In this document: positions 9,862-19,241 of the stretch, piece by piece
Layout of the letters: every line of letters begins with the position of its first letter
Numbering within the stretch: position 1 is the first letter of the stretch
Source: Streptomyces caatingaensis
Lineage (GTDB): Bacteria > Actinomycetota > Actinomycetes > Streptomycetales > Streptomycetaceae
Reading direction: 5' to 3'
Assembly: GCF_001187435.1 (NCBI RefSeq)
Contig: NZ_LFXA01000009.1
Coordinates: 62,001 to 126,000 of the forward strand
Length of the DNA: 64,000 bases
Program-made: the position numbers and the translations under genes
The notes under the pieces: generated by a model
Told to the model about the DNA's origin: nothing
The model's database searches: none
Seen by the model: only the letters and a program-made list of their open reading frames with translations

Positions 9862-10623
9862 ATGGCCGACGCACCGTACAAGCTCATCCTCCTCCGCCAC
9901 GGCGAGAGCGAGTGGAACGCGAAGAACCTGTTCACCGGCTGGGTGGACGTCAACCTGAACGAGAAGGGCGAGAAGGAGGCCGTCCGCGGCGGCGAGCTGC
10001 TCAAGGAAGCCGGCCTGCTCCCGGACGTGGTCCACACCTCCCTCCAGAAGCGCGCCATCCGCACCGCGCAGCTGGCCCTGGAGGCCGCCGACCGCCACTG
10101 GATCCCCGTCCACCGCTCGTGGCGCCTGAACGAGCGCCACTACGGCGCCCTCCAGGGCAAGGACAAGGCGCAGACCCTGGCCGAGTTCGGCGAGGAGCAG
10201 TTCATGCTGTGGCGCCGCTCCTACGACACCCCGCCGCCGGCCCTCGAGGACGGCGCCGAGTGGTCGCAGAGCGCCGACCCGCGCTACGCCTCCATCCCGC
10301 CGGAGCTGCGCCCGCGCACCGAGTGCCTCAAGGACGTCGTCGTCCGCATGCTGCCGTACTGGTACGACGGCATCGTCCCCGACCTGCTCGCCGGCCGCAC
10401 CGTCCTGGTCGCCGCCCACGGCAACTCGCTGCGCGCCCTGGTCAAGCACCTGGACGGCATCTCCGACGCCGCCATCGCCGGCCTGAACATCCCCACCGGC
10501 ATCCCGCTCTCCTACGAGCTCGACGCCGACTTCCGCCCGGTCACCCCCGGCGGCACCTACCTCGACCCGGAGGCCGCCAAGGCCGCCATCGAGGCCGTGA
10601 AGAACCAGGGCAAGAAGAAGTAG
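9862..10623 (+). CDS. gpmA: 2,3-bisphosphoglycerate-dependent phosphoglycerate mutase
   Basis: Glycolytic interconversion of 3- and 2-phosphoglycerate. 253 residues. The active-site RHGESEWN carries the phosphohistidine ([18 protein letters not shown]), and the second catalytic segment [17 protein letters not shown] supplies the other histidine; [14 protein letters not shown] is the substrate-site region of the dPGM family. Length is normal. TACGCT (9849-9854) ends 7 nt before the ATG and no ribosome-binding site intervenes, which suggests a leaderless message. A strong terminator follows. C-terminal Lys-rich tail GKKK. Confidence 0.96.
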   Translation: MADAPYKLILLRHGESEWNAKNLFTGWVDVNLNEKGEKEAVRGGELLKEAGLLPDVVHTSLQKRAIRTAQLALEAADRHWIPVHRSWRLNERHYGALQGKDKAQTLAEFGEEQFMLWRRSYDTPPPALEDGAEWSQSADPRYASIPPELRPRTECLKDVVVRMLPYWYDGIVPDLLAGRTVLVAAHGNSLRALVKHLDGISDAAIAGLNIPTGIPLSYELDADFRPVTPGGTYLDPEAAKAAIEAVKNQGKKK

Positions 10624-10703
10624 GACGAGAAGAAGCCAGGGCCGGCAGGGGCGGCGCGCCCTCCGCGCGCCCCTCGGACGAGAAGGCCCCCGGCTCGCAC
10701 GAG

Positions 10704-10742
10704 AAGGCCCCCGGCCGGTGATCGCACCCGGCCGGGGGCCTT
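10704..10742 (+). terminator. Strong hairpin terminator after gpmA
   Basis: A perfect 15-bp stem, AAGGCCCCCGGCCGG (10704-10718) with its complement at 10728-10742, 9-nt loop, running into TTT. It lies between gpmA and the end of the convergent Cys-rich micropeptide gene and can serve both. Confidence 0.88.
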
Positions 10743-10767
10743 TCCCGTGAGTGACGTGGGCAGCCGG

Positions 10768-10851
10768 TCAGCCGCAGCTCCCGCCGCACTGGCAGGATCC
10801 GCCGCTCTGGCAACCGCAACTGCAGCCGGGGCCGCACTGGCATCCGCTCAT
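10768..10851 (-). CDS. mtpA: 27-residue metallothionein-like Cys-rich peptide
   Basis: A very short gene downstream of phoU on the same strand. The reading frame ATG...TGA encodes 27 residues beginning MSGCQCGPGCSCGC; 8 of 27 are Cys, as CxC and CxxxC pairs, and nearly all the rest are Gly, Ser or Gln. There is no aromatic residue, as in metallothioneins. A perfect ribosome-binding site AGGAGG (10863-10858) lies 6 nt before the ATG, which is strong support for translation. Expected role: cytoplasmic binding of Zn/Cu-type metals. From memory, a metallothionein-like gene called mtpA belongs to the S. coelicolor PHO regulon near phoU; the symbol rests on that. Confidence 0.82.
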   Translation of the reverse strand: MSGCQCGPGCSCGCQSGGSCQCGGSCG

Positions 10852-10929
10852 CCGGTACCTCCTCTAGGGGTCGGGATCGCAGGAATGGGTTTGCCTCGCT
10901 CCCACTCAACGCCTGTGCGGGTCGGCAGT

Positions 10930-10975
10930 CAATGCGCACTTTGGACATATGTACGGGGGTGCGCAGGGCGCATTG
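10930..10975. promoter_or_regulatory. Interrupted inverted repeat upstream of the Cys-rich peptide gene
   Basis: CAATGCGCAC (10930-10939) is mirrored by GTGCGC (10959-10964) and GCATTG (10970-10975), the two halves of the right arm split by 5 nt. It lies about 80-125 nt upstream of the micropeptide start and 26 nt beyond the phoU stop. It may be an operator for a metal or phosphate regulator, or a hairpin ending phoU transcripts; the sequence alone does not decide. Confidence 0.4.
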
Positions 10976-11000
10976 GCGCACGGGGAGGTGAGCACGGGGC

Positions 11001-11690
11001 TCACTGCGCCTCCGCGGCGTCGCCCTGCGCGGCGGAGTGGCCCAGCTCGTCGGCGTGCTCGCCGGTGACGAGGTAGACGACGCGCTTGGCGACGGAGACG
11101 GCGTGGTCGGCGAAGCGCTCGTAGTAGCGGCCCAGCAGGGTCACGTCCACCGCCGTCTCGATGCCGTGCTGCCAGCGGTCGTCCATGAGGTGCTGGAAGA
11201 GCGCGCGGTGCAGCAGGTCCATGGCGTCGTCGTCCTGCTCGAGCTGGAGCGCGAGGTCCACGTCCTTGGTGATCAGCACCTCGCCGGCCTTGGCCATCAG
11301 CCGCTGGGCGAGCTGGCCCATCTCCAGCACCGTGGAGTGCAGGTCGCGCGGGACCGCCGTCTCGGGGAAGCGCAGCCGGGCCAGCTTCGCCACGTGCTGG
11401 GCGAGGTCGCCGGAGCGCTCCAGGTCGGCGCTCATCCGCAGCGAGGTCACCACGATCCGCAGGTCCGTGGCGACCGGCTGCTGCCGGGCCAGCAGGGCGA
11501 TGGCGCGCGCCTCCAGATCGCGCTGGAGGTCGTCCACCTTCGCGTCGCCGGCGATCACCGCCTCGGCCAGCTTGAGGTCCGCGTCCAGGATCGCCGTGGT
11601 GGCGCGCCCGATCGCGGAGCCCACGAGCCGGGCCATCTCGACCAGCCCGTCGCCTATCGAGTCCAGCTCCTCGTGGTACGCGTCCCGCAT
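11001..11690 (-). CDS. phoU: Phosphate-signalling protein PhoU
   Basis: 229 residues starting MRDAYHEELDSIGDG, with AAGGA about 8 nt before the ATG. It has the two PhoU helical repeats, with metal-cluster motifs of the E/DxxxD kind: ADLERSGDLAQHVAKLA in the first and GRYYERFADHAVSVAKR in the second. PhoU lowers PHO-regulon expression when phosphate is plentiful by coupling the Pst transporter state to the PhoR kinase; in Streptomyces it is itself activated by PhoP. It is transcribed divergently from phoR-phoP across a region with PHO-box repeats. Pst genes are not in the window. Confidence 0.95.
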   Translation of the reverse strand: MRDAYHEELDSIGDGLVEMARLVGSAIGRATTAILDADLKLAEAVIAGDAKVDDLQRDLEARAIALLARQQPVATDLRIVVTSLRMSADLERSGDLAQHVAKLARLRFPETAVPRDLHSTVLEMGQLAQRLMAKAGEVLITKDVDLALQLEQDDDAMDLLHRALFQHLMDDRWQHGIETAVDVTLLGRYYERFADHAVSVAKRVVYLVTGEHADELGHSAAQGDAAEAQ

Positions 11691-11714
11691 CGCCCGTCCT
11701 TCTCTCTCCGTGGC

Positions 11715-11749
11715 CAGGGCCGTCGTCAGGGCCGTGGTCAGGCCGTGGT
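11715..11749. repeat. Three tandem 11-12 nt repeats in the phoU leader
   Basis: Units CAGGGCCGTCGT, CAGGGCCGTGGT and CAGGCCGTGGT, followed by a partial CAGGG. They sit 25-59 nt upstream of the phoU ATG, that is, in the 5' leader or core promoter. The spacing is close to the 11-nt period of PHO boxes, but the sequence (GGTCAGG) differs from the GTTCACC consensus. Confidence 0.6.
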
Positions 11750-11795
11750 CAGGGCTCCACCTTCCGGCCGGAACGCGACGGATGCCGACCCCACG

Positions 11796-11824
11796 GGTGA
11801 ACCGGCACCGACCTGAAGGTGAAC
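11796..11824. promoter_or_regulatory. PHO boxes between phoU and phoR
   Basis: Two copies of GGTGAAC (reverse complement GTTCACC) at 11796-11802 and 11818-11824 are spaced exactly 22 nt, two 11-nt PhoP repeat units; the unit between them (GGTCGGTGCCG on the reverse strand) is a weaker match. On the reverse strand the array reads GTTCACCTTCA, GGTCGGTGCCG, GTTCACCCGTG. PhoP bound here would control the divergent phoU and phoR-phoP promoters. Confidence 0.8.
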
Positions 11825-11885
11825 TCTCGGCAACGGGTGTTCGAGACGGTCCCCTTTCGGCTGTGGGGGCGTCCGCGACCCCGCA

Positions 11886-11897
11886 TAACCTGGAGCC
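11886..11897 (+). promoter_or_regulatory. Leaderless -10 element of phoR-phoP
   Basis: TAACCT (11886-11891) ends 6 nt before the phoR ATG. With the usual spacing, transcription would start at or next to the A of the start codon. From memory, a leaderless phoRP transcript is reported in S. coelicolor. Confidence 0.7.
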
Positions 11898-13157
<1,260 letters not shown>

Positions 13158-13197
13158 CCCCCCTGAGCCAGCCCGAGACCCCACCGGAGGTCGTCCC

Positions 13198-13878
13198 GTG
13201 ACCCGAGTGCTCGTCGTCGAGGACGAGGAGTCCTTCAGCGACGCGTTGTCCTACATGCTCCGCAAGGAAGGGTTCGAGGTCGCCGTCGCGGCCACCGGCC
13301 CCGACGGCCTGGACGAGTTCGAGCGCAACGGCGCCGACCTCGTCCTGCTCGACCTGATGCTGCCGGGCCTGCCCGGCACCGAGGTCTGCCGGCAGTTGCG
13401 CGGCCGCTCCAACGTGCCCGTCATCATGGTCACCGCCAAGGACAGCGAGATCGACAAGGTGGTCGGCCTGGAGATAGGGGCCGACGACTACGTCACCAAG
13501 CCCTTCTCCTCCCGCGAACTGGTCGCCCGCATCCGCGCGGTGCTGCGCCGCCGCGGCGAGCCGGAGGAGGTCGAGCCGGCCGCCCTGGAGGCCGGCCCCG
13601 TCCGTATGGACGTCGACCGCCACGTGGTCACGGTCGCCGGCGGCAAGGTGGACCTGCCGCTCAAGGAGTTCGACCTGCTGGAGATGCTGCTGCGCAACGC
13701 GGGCCGGGTGCTGACCCGCATGCAGCTGATCGACCGCGTCTGGGGCGCGGACTACGTCGGCGACACCAAGACGCTCGACGTCCACGTCAAGCGGCTGCGC
13801 GCCAAGATCGAGCCGGACCCGGGGGCCCCGCGCTACCTGGTGACGGTGCGCGGCCTCGGCTACAAGTTCGAGCCGTAG
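13198..13878 (+). CDS. phoP: PHO-regulon response regulator (PhoP/RegX3 type)
   Basis: 226 residues from a GTG at 13198, with GGAGG 8 nt upstream. The receiver domain has the acidic pocket VVEDEE, the phospho-Asp in LVLLDLMLPG, the Thr in MVTAKD and the Lys in YVTKPF. The C-terminal winged helix ends KTLDVHVKRLRAKIEPDPG and YLVTVRGLGYKFEP, as in OmpR/PhoB proteins. It binds the PHO-box direct repeats and controls phosphate scavenging and, indirectly, secondary metabolism. It shares a symmetrical terminator with the convergent lipoprotein gene. Confidence 0.96.
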   Translation: MTRVLVVEDEESFSDALSYMLRKEGFEVAVAATGPDGLDEFERNGADLVLLDLMLPGLPGTEVCRQLRGRSNVPVIMVTAKDSEIDKVVGLEIGADDYVTKPFSSRELVARIRAVLRRRGEPEEVEPAALEAGPVRMDVDRHVVTVAGGKVDLPLKEFDLLEMLLRNAGRVLTRMQLIDRVWGADYVGDTKTLDVHVKRLRAKIEPDPGAPRYLVTVRGLGYKFEP

Positions 13879-13899
13879 GCCGGCCCGGAGGGCAGTGAT

Positions 13900-13939
13900 G
13901 CGGGAGGGCCGGAAGCCCCTGGGCTTCCGGCCCTCCCGC
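13900..13939. terminator. Bidirectional terminator between phoP and the lipoprotein gene
   Basis: A perfect 19-bp inverted repeat: GCGGGAGGGCCGGAAGCCC (13900-13918), CT, then its exact complement (13921-13939). It sits between two converging genes, 21 nt after phoP and 8 nt from the end of the lipoprotein gene. Confidence 0.88.
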
Positions 13940-13947
13940 GCGTCCGG

Positions 13948-14637
13948 TCAGTGACCGGCGTCCGGCGAGGCGGTGCCCTGCCGGTTCTTGTCGTTCTTCT
14001 TGGCGTTGGCGTCGGCGTTCCTGGCGGCGTCGCCCTTCTTCTCCTCCGCCTTGCCGGACGGGGTGGCCGACGCCGGGGCGCCCTGCTTGCCCGGCTGGCC
14101 GCTCTTCGCCGGCGCGGAGGGGGCCTCGCTCGGGCCCCACTCCTTGAAGTAGTGGGTGGCGGGCACCACGAAGGCGCCGATCCGGACGTCGCCGGTCCTG
14201 CTGAAGACGAAGGACAGCTGCTGCTGCTCGCCGTCCTTGATGCTCTCGCGGCCGTTCGGCAGGACCGCCGAGGCGTTGCCCTTGCCGCCGAGCGTCAGGG
14301 AACCACCGGCCGGGACGACCACAGGACCGGCGCCCTTGGCACCGGTGAGCTGGACGGTGACCTTCTTGCCGGGCAGCTTCACGGCGGACAGGGTCTGGTC
14401 CTTGTCCCCGTTGTTGAACAGCTGGCCCGTGATCACGGCGGGGCCCTTGGAGTCGAGCTCCGGCTGGGTGATCACGTTGATGTTCTGGAGCTTGATGTCA
14501 CCCACCGCGACTGCGGCGTTGTCCGGCTTGACCTCGAGCGTCTGTGCGTCGTTCCCCGCCCCGCAGGCGGAGAGCGTGGCGATCGAGAGCGCGAGGACGG
14601 TGGCGGCGAGAGCGCCGCGTCGAAGGCTGCTGCTCAC
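13948..14637 (-). CDS. Exported lipoprotein, conserved in Streptomyces
   Basis: 229 residues from a GTG. The signal peptide MSSSLRRGALAATVLALSI ends in the lipobox LSAC, so the mature protein is a membrane-anchored lipoprotein. The middle (about 30-165) is a beta-rich domain with the order of a copper-chaperone/DUF461-like fold (LQNINVITQPELDSKGPAVI, LSAVKLPGKKVTVQL, SFVFSRTGDVRIGAFVVP). The last 60 residues are a disordered Pro/Ala/Lys/Asn tail. No metal ligands stand out. It may have a structural or metal-handling role outside the membrane; not certain. Confidence 0.8.
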   Translation of the reverse strand: MSSSLRRGALAATVLALSIATLSACGAGNDAQTLEVKPDNAAVAVGDIKLQNINVITQPELDSKGPAVITGQLFNNGDKDQTLSAVKLPGKKVTVQLTGAKGAGPVVVPAGGSLTLGGKGNASAVLPNGRESIKDGEQQQLSFVFSRTGDVRIGAFVVPATHYFKEWGPSEAPSAPAKSGQPGKQGAPASATPSGKAEEKKGDAARNADANAKKNDKNRQGTASPDAGH

Positions 14638-15214
14638 GGCGGCGGCATCTCCTTGGACGAAGTAAGAGGTGTGTCAGCGCGCTTAGGTTACCGAGCCGTC
14701 CGACGGGCCCCGCACCCGACCCGCCCCTCAAGGTCCACTCGCCCGCCACGGGTCCTACCACCGGCTTATCGCAGGACTCCCGAAGGGCTCCCGGACCACT
14801 CCCCGGAGGTCCCTTCGGGGGGATTATCGGTAAGGAATGCGGGACCGAAGGGGAGCGAGTTACGGAATTGATCAAGTTCGGCTTGATCAATTCCCTAATC
14901 CGCGCGCAGAAGGCGCACAGAAGGCGCGTGGATGGATCGTCCGCCCCGAACGGAGTACGGGAAGTGCGCCGACCGGACCCCGGCAAAACGGGACGTTCGA
15001 CCGCTCGCGAGGCCGCTCCGGTACGTGTAACGTGCTCGTTTCACTTCCCCCGGACAACCGCTCCGACCTGCGAATACCCGCTTCCGGAACCCTGCCGCAG
15101 CACGTCACGACCGCTGTTGTCAAGCCCCGAGATATGCCCTGACCTGCGGAAACGCCATTCAGAACGCGCACTTCCCGTGTTAGACTGGATAGCCACGGAA
15201 GGGGTACCTGTCAC
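14638..15214. other. 577-nt intergenic region between the lipoprotein gene and carD
   Basis: No credible gene. It holds the divergent promoters, a strong AT-rich palindrome (14864-14894, listed separately) and a longer hairpin formed by CCCGAAGGG (14779-14787) and CCCTTCGGGG (14811-14820). A -10-like TAGACT (15181-15186) lies 29 nt upstream of carD and is the probable carD promoter. Confidence 0.6.
14864..14894. promoter_or_regulatory. 13-bp perfect inverted repeat with a 5-nt loop
   Basis: GGAATTGATCAAG (14864-14876), TTCGG, CTTGATCAATTCC (14882-14894). It is strikingly A/T-rich for this genome and lies 320 nt upstream of carD and 227 nt upstream of the lipoprotein gene. It could be an operator for a dimeric regulator or a small terminator; there is no U-run after it. 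Confidence 0.6.
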
Positions 15215-15697
15215 ATGACGTTCAAGGTTGGCGACACCGTGGTCTATCCCCATCACGGGGCCGCGCTGATCGAGGCCATCGAAACTCGCCAGATCAAAGG
15301 CGTGGACAAGACCTACTTGGTGCTGAAGGTCGCCCAGGGTGACCTGACGGTTCGGGTGCCGGCGGACAATGCCGAGTTCGTCGGTGTGCGCGACGTGGTC
15401 GGCCAGGACGGGCTCGACCGGGTCTTCGAGGTGCTCCGCGCGCCGTACGCCGAGGAGCCGACGAACTGGTCCCGCCGCTACAAGGCGAACCTGGAGAAGC
15501 TGGCGTCCGGCGACGTCATCAAGGTCGCCGAGGTGGTCCGCGACCTGTGGCGCCGTGAGCGCGAGCGCGGCCTGTCCGCGGGCGAGAAGCGCATGCTGGC
15601 CAAGGCCCGCCAGATCCTGGTGAGCGAGCTGGCCCTCGCCGAGAACACCAACGAGGACAAGGCAGAGGCCCTGCTCGACGAGGTCCTCGCCTCCTGA
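15215..15697 (+). CDS. carD: CarD-family RNA polymerase-binding regulator
   Basis: 160 residues. The N-terminal RID domain starts [17 protein letters not shown] and contacts the beta subunit; the C-terminal helical domain (about 70-160) has [13 protein letters not shown] and the basic helix [13 protein letters not shown] with the conserved Trp that wedges into the upstream edge of the promoter bubble. CarD stabilises open complexes, mainly on rRNA and housekeeping promoters. It is normally followed by ispD-ispF, as here, after a 343-nt gap. Confidence 0.96.
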   Translation: MTFKVGDTVVYPHHGAALIEAIETRQIKGVDKTYLVLKVAQGDLTVRVPADNAEFVGVRDVVGQDGLDRVFEVLRAPYAEEPTNWSRRYKANLEKLASGDVIKVAEVVRDLWRRERERGLSAGEKRMLAKARQILVSELALAENTNEDKAEALLDEVLAS

Positions 15698-16040
15698 CGC
15701 AGCCTCCTGACGCACCCCTTCCGGCTCCCGCCGACCCGGGCCCGCTTCCTCGCCGGCCCGTCGTTGCGGGGAGACGCAGCACGCCGGACGGTGGATGCGG
15801 CAGCAGCCGTACGCAGAAGTGCCGCGGTGCCCGTGCGATGACCGACGTCATCCGACGGGCGCTGCGGCGTCTCCGCACCGGCCGCGCCGGTGCCGTGCGC
15901 CCGGGCGGCCGACGGGACCAGTCGTCACGGAAGGGGCTGGTCGCGGCGGGACGCCGGGCACATGCCCCTGCTCCAGGAGCGGGGGGCACCCCCAGGCCAT
16001 ACCCAACCCGGCCGAGGAAGCAAACCTGAACGCCAACGCA
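15698..16040. other. 343-nt gap between carD and ispD
   Basis: Very GC-rich. A possible open frame at 15838-16029 has an arginine-rich, low-complexity translation and no ribosome-binding site, and is not accepted as a gene. No clear terminator or promoter motif could be assigned. Confidence 0.5.
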
Positions 16041-16814
16041 ATGTCTGATCGAGCCACATCCGACGGGTCCTCCGTTCCGGCGGAGGCGCGGACCGCGGCG
16101 GTCATCCCCGCGGCCGGCCGCGGCGTACGGCTCGGGCCCGGCGCCCCCAAGGCGCTGCGCACGCTCGGCGGCATCCCGATGCTCGTGCACGCGGTGCGGG
16201 CCATGGCGGCCTCCCGCGCGGTCTCCCTCGTCGTCGTCGTGGCCCCGCCCGACGGCGCGGCCGAAGTGCGCGCCCTGCTCGACGAGTTCCCGCTCGCCGG
16301 CGACCGGACCGAGGTCCTCGTCGTGCCCGGCGGCGCCACCCGCCAGGAGTCCGTCTCCCAGGGCCTGCGCGCGCTGCCCGGCGACGTCGGCGTGGTCCTC
16401 GTCCACGACGCCGCGCGTCCCCTCGTCCCGGTCGACACGGTCGACGCCGTGGTCGCGGCCGTGCGCGCGGGCTCCCCCGCCGTGGTGCCCGCGCTGCCGC
16501 TCGCCGACACCGTCAAGCGTGTCGAGCCGCGCCGGGACGGGCCCGAGCCCGTCGTCGCCACGCCCGAACGCGCCCTGCTGCGCGCCGTGCAGACCCCGCA
16601 GGGCTTCGACCGCCGCGTGCTCGACGAGGCCCACCTGGCCTTCGACGACGCGCCGGGCGAGGGCGCCACGGACGACGCCGGAATGGTCGAACGGCTCGGG
16701 TTCCCGGTGGTCGTCGTCCCCGGCCACGAGGAGGCCTTCAAGGTGACCAGGCCGCTGGACCTGGTGCTGGCCGAGGCCGTGATCGCCCGCAGGAGGGCCA
16801 ACGATGGTTTTTGA
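16041..16814 (+). CDS. ispD: 2-C-methyl-D-erythritol 4-phosphate cytidylyltransferase
   Basis: 257 residues with the start at 16041. Third step of the MEP isoprenoid pathway. The CTP site shows [19 protein letters not shown], and downstream are [11 protein letters not shown] and the methylerythritol-binding segment [16 protein letters not shown], then TDDAGMVE. The ribosome-binding site is weak: GAGGAAG lies 20 nt upstream, better spaced for a CTG a few codons earlier. Overlaps ispF by 11 nt, so the two are coupled. Confidence 0.94.
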   Translation: MSDRATSDGSSVPAEARTAAVIPAAGRGVRLGPGAPKALRTLGGIPMLVHAVRAMAASRAVSLVVVVAPPDGAAEVRALLDEFPLAGDRTEVLVVPGGATRQESVSQGLRALPGDVGVVLVHDAARPLVPVDTVDAVVAAVRAGSPAVVPALPLADTVKRVEPRRDGPEPVVATPERALLRAVQTPQGFDRRVLDEAHLAFDDAPGEGATDDAGMVERLGFPVVVVPGHEEAFKVTRPLDLVLAEAVIARRRANDGF

Positions 16815-17301
16815 CGCCCCGTCCGCGCTGCCCCTGGTCGGCATCGGCACCGATGTGCACGCCTTCGAGAAGGGCCGTGAGCTGTGGTGCGCCGGCCTGC
16901 TCTGGGAGGACGCGGACCACGGCCTGGCCGGTCACTCGGACGGCGACGTGGCCGCGCACGCCGCGTGCGACGCGCTGTTCTCGGCGGCGGGCGTCGGCGA
17001 CCTCGGCGCGCACTTCGGCACCGGGCGCCCCGAGTGGGCCGGTGCCTCCGGCGTCACCCTGCTGGCCGAGGCCGCCCGGATCGTCCGGGCCGAGGGCTTC
17101 GAGATCGGCAACGTGGCCATCCAGGTCATCGGCGTCCGCCCGAAGATCGGCAAGCGGCGGGCCGAGGCACAGGAGGTGCTCTCCGCGGCGGTCGGCGCCC
17201 CCGTGCACGTCTCCGGCACGACGACGGACGGGCTGGGGCTCACGGGCCGCGCGGAGGGGCTCGCCGCGATCGCCACGGCGCTGGTCGTCGCCCGGCGCTG
17301 A
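16804..17301 (+). CDS. ispF: 2-C-methyl-D-erythritol 2,4-cyclodiphosphate synthase
   Basis: 165 residues. Fifth step of the MEP pathway, converting CDP-methylerythritol-2-phosphate to the cyclodiphosphate. Metal ligands are in [12 protein letters not shown] (DxH), with [16 protein letters not shown] and the nucleotide-site segment [15 protein letters not shown]. Family length is normal. Starts inside the end of ispD, the usual bacterial pairing of the two genes. Confidence 0.96.
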   Translation: MVFDAPSALPLVGIGTDVHAFEKGRELWCAGLLWEDADHGLAGHSDGDVAAHAACDALFSAAGVGDLGAHFGTGRPEWAGASGVTLLAEAARIVRAEGFEIGNVAIQVIGVRPKIGKRRAEAQEVLSAAVGAPVHVSGTTTDGLGLTGRAEGLAAIATALVVARR

Positions 17302-17367
17302 GCCCGCTCCGCGGATACGGTTCTGATCGACGTTCCGATCACGAACCGTCCCGAGGGAGGACCCGCC

Positions 17368-17775
17368 GTGTCCGCCGTGCTCTCCGACGACCTGAAGCAG
17401 TACCTCGACGACAACCCCGCCTTCGTCACCGTCGCGACCCTCCAGCCGGACGGCAGCCCGCAGCTGTCGGTCACCTGGGTCAAGCGCGACGGCGACGACC
17501 TGCTCATCTCGACGACGGTCGGGCGCCGCAAGGAGCGGAACCTCCGGCGTGATCCGCGGGTGACGGTGCTCGTCAACCCGCCGAACGCGCCTTACACGTA
17601 CGCGGAGGTGCGGGGCCACGCGACGATCACGACGGAGGGCGGGGCGGAGCTGATCGACGAGCTCTCGCGCAAGTACACGGGCAAGGACTACGCCGACTTC
17701 AACCCCGCGGCGGCGGAGGACGCGCAGCGCGTCGTCGTCCGCGTCACGCCCCGGAAGGTCGTGGGGTCGCTGTAG
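17368..17775 (+). CDS. PPOX-class F420-dependent oxidoreductase
   Basis: 135 residues from a GTG, with GAGGGAGG 9 nt upstream. It is a split beta-barrel of the pyridoxamine-oxidase/FDOR type: FVTVATLQPDGSPQLSVTWV, then STTVGRRKERNLRRDPRVTV, a match to the F420- or flavin-binding KxRNLRRDPR signature. It probably reduces an unidentified substrate with F420H2. The gene stands alone, 66 nt after ispF. Confidence 0.85.
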   Translation: MSAVLSDDLKQYLDDNPAFVTVATLQPDGSPQLSVTWVKRDGDDLLISTTVGRRKERNLRRDPRVTVLVNPPNAPYTYAEVRGHATITTEGGAELIDELSRKYTGKDYADFNPAAAEDAQRVVVRVTPRKVVGSL

Positions 17776-17809
17776 CCCCGCCCCGCTCCCCGGGCCGGGC
17801 TCCGCCGCC

Positions 17810-19042
17810 CTACGGGGCGTCCGCGGAGCCCGCCGGGACGCGGTCCGGCTCCGCCGCCGGCTGCTTGCGGCCGCGCGGCTCCTGGAGGACCGGGACGGCG
17901 GCGGAGACGGCGGCGTCCTTGCGGAGGACCGCCGTCGCGGCCGGCGCCGAGTTCCGCCGCACCTCCTCCATCCCGCGCGTCAGAGCGCGCCGCATCCGCT
18001 TGCCCAGCGGCCGTTCCACATACCGCTGGATCAGCCACGCCGCCAGCAGCATCACCACGATCAGCCCGCCGACGAGCGGATACGGCGGGATGTGCTCGCG
18101 CAGGCCGTGGATGACGGTCATGCCGATGTACTGGTGGATCAGGTAGAGGGGGAAGGTCAGCGCGCCCGCCGTCGTCAGCCAGCGCCACTGGATCCGGTCG
18201 AAGTACCCCAGCGCGATCAACGCCATGATCACGAACGCCGCGACCACTATCACCTTCGCGGGCAGCGTCGGGATGCCGGCGTGGGTGTTGTCGGCGACCC
18301 GCTTGGGCACCCCGTGCAGGGCGATCAGCAGCGACATCCCGACGATGCCCCACAGCAGCGCGGTCGGCTTGAAGCGGTGCATCAGGTAGAAGCAGATGCC
18401 CGCGACGAAGTAGGGCGTGTAGAGCGGCATGGCCCACATCTCGAGCAGCTTGCTGTCCGCCTTGGGGACCATGACCGCGGCCAGCGTCCACAGGCCGCAG
18501 AAGAGCACGCACTTGCGGTACGTGACGCCGGTGGCGACCACGATCGCGAAGAGCACGTAGAACTTGAGCTCGATGAAGAGCGTCCAGTAGACGCCGTCCA
18601 CGTCCCAGACCCCGAAGGCCTCCTGGACCATGGTCAGGTTGGTGAGGACCACGTCCATGTTCTCCACGCTGCGGACCTGTGGCCAGAGCGTGATGACGCC
18701 CGCGGTCAGGAAGATCGCGAACCAGTAGGCGGGATAGATCCGGGAGACCCGGGAGACGACGTAGTCGCCCAGCGGGCGCCCCCAGGCGCTCATGCAGATG
18801 ACGAACCCGCTGATCAGGAAGAAGACCTCGACGCCGACCCAGCCGTAGCGGGTGGCGGTGCGCAGGACGGGGAAGACGTCGTCGGGGTTCCGGCCCCAGC
18901 CGCCGCGGAGGGCCGTGTAGTGGAAGACCACGACCATGAGGGCCGCCACGATGCGGAGGCCGTCCAGGACAACGAGCCTGGGTGCCTGCCGCCGGGCGGT
19001 CGCCGGGCTGCCGTCGGGGCCACCTCGCCTGGCGAAGCGCAT
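17810..19042 (-). CDS. Acyltransferase-3 family membrane protein
   Basis: 410 residues from MRFARRGGPDGS, with AGAGGAC before the ATG. About 10 membrane helices. The N-terminal LVVLDGLRIVAALMVVVFHY has the conserved R and the HY of the OafA/WecH acyltransferase-3 fold, followed by GWVGVEVFFLISGFVICMS and SRIYPAYWFA. It should O-acetylate a cell-surface or exported glycan or metabolite, using acyl-CoA. The last 60 residues are a cytoplasmic Arg/Ala-rich tail. The next gene upstream is a paralogue in the same direction. Confidence 0.88.
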   Translation of the reverse strand: MRFARRGGPDGSPATARRQAPRLVVLDGLRIVAALMVVVFHYTALRGGWGRNPDDVFPVLRTATRYGWVGVEVFFLISGFVICMSAWGRPLGDYVVSRVSRIYPAYWFAIFLTAGVITLWPQVRSVENMDVVLTNLTMVQEAFGVWDVDGVYWTLFIELKFYVLFAIVVATGVTYRKCVLFCGLWTLAAVMVPKADSKLLEMWAMPLYTPYFVAGICFYLMHRFKPTALLWGIVGMSLLIALHGVPKRVADNTHAGIPTLPAKVIVVAAFVIMALIALGYFDRIQWRWLTTAGALTFPLYLIHQYIGMTVIHGLREHIPPYPLVGGLIVVMLLAAWLIQRYVERPLGKRMRRALTRGMEEVRRNSAPAATAVLRKDAAVSAAVPVLQEPRGRKQPAAEPDRVPAGSADAP

Positions 19043-19241
19043 GTCGTCCTCTTCCGTGGCTTGTCGGATCGTCGTACGTAGCGTGGGTGTGCGGGAATGC
19101 TGACACAGGGGGCGGCCGGATGGCCGTGACAGTGGTCTCCTGTCCCTGTTTTTCTCCACCGTCTCCCCTGGATGGTGGTACTCATCCGTGCCCTTTCGTG
19201 ACCATCCGGTGTCCATGGCATGTCCATCCCGTGCGGCCGGG

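Noticed and set aside
15838..16029. A 63-codon frame between carD and ispD
   Set aside because: Arg-rich translation, no ribosome-binding site, no known product.
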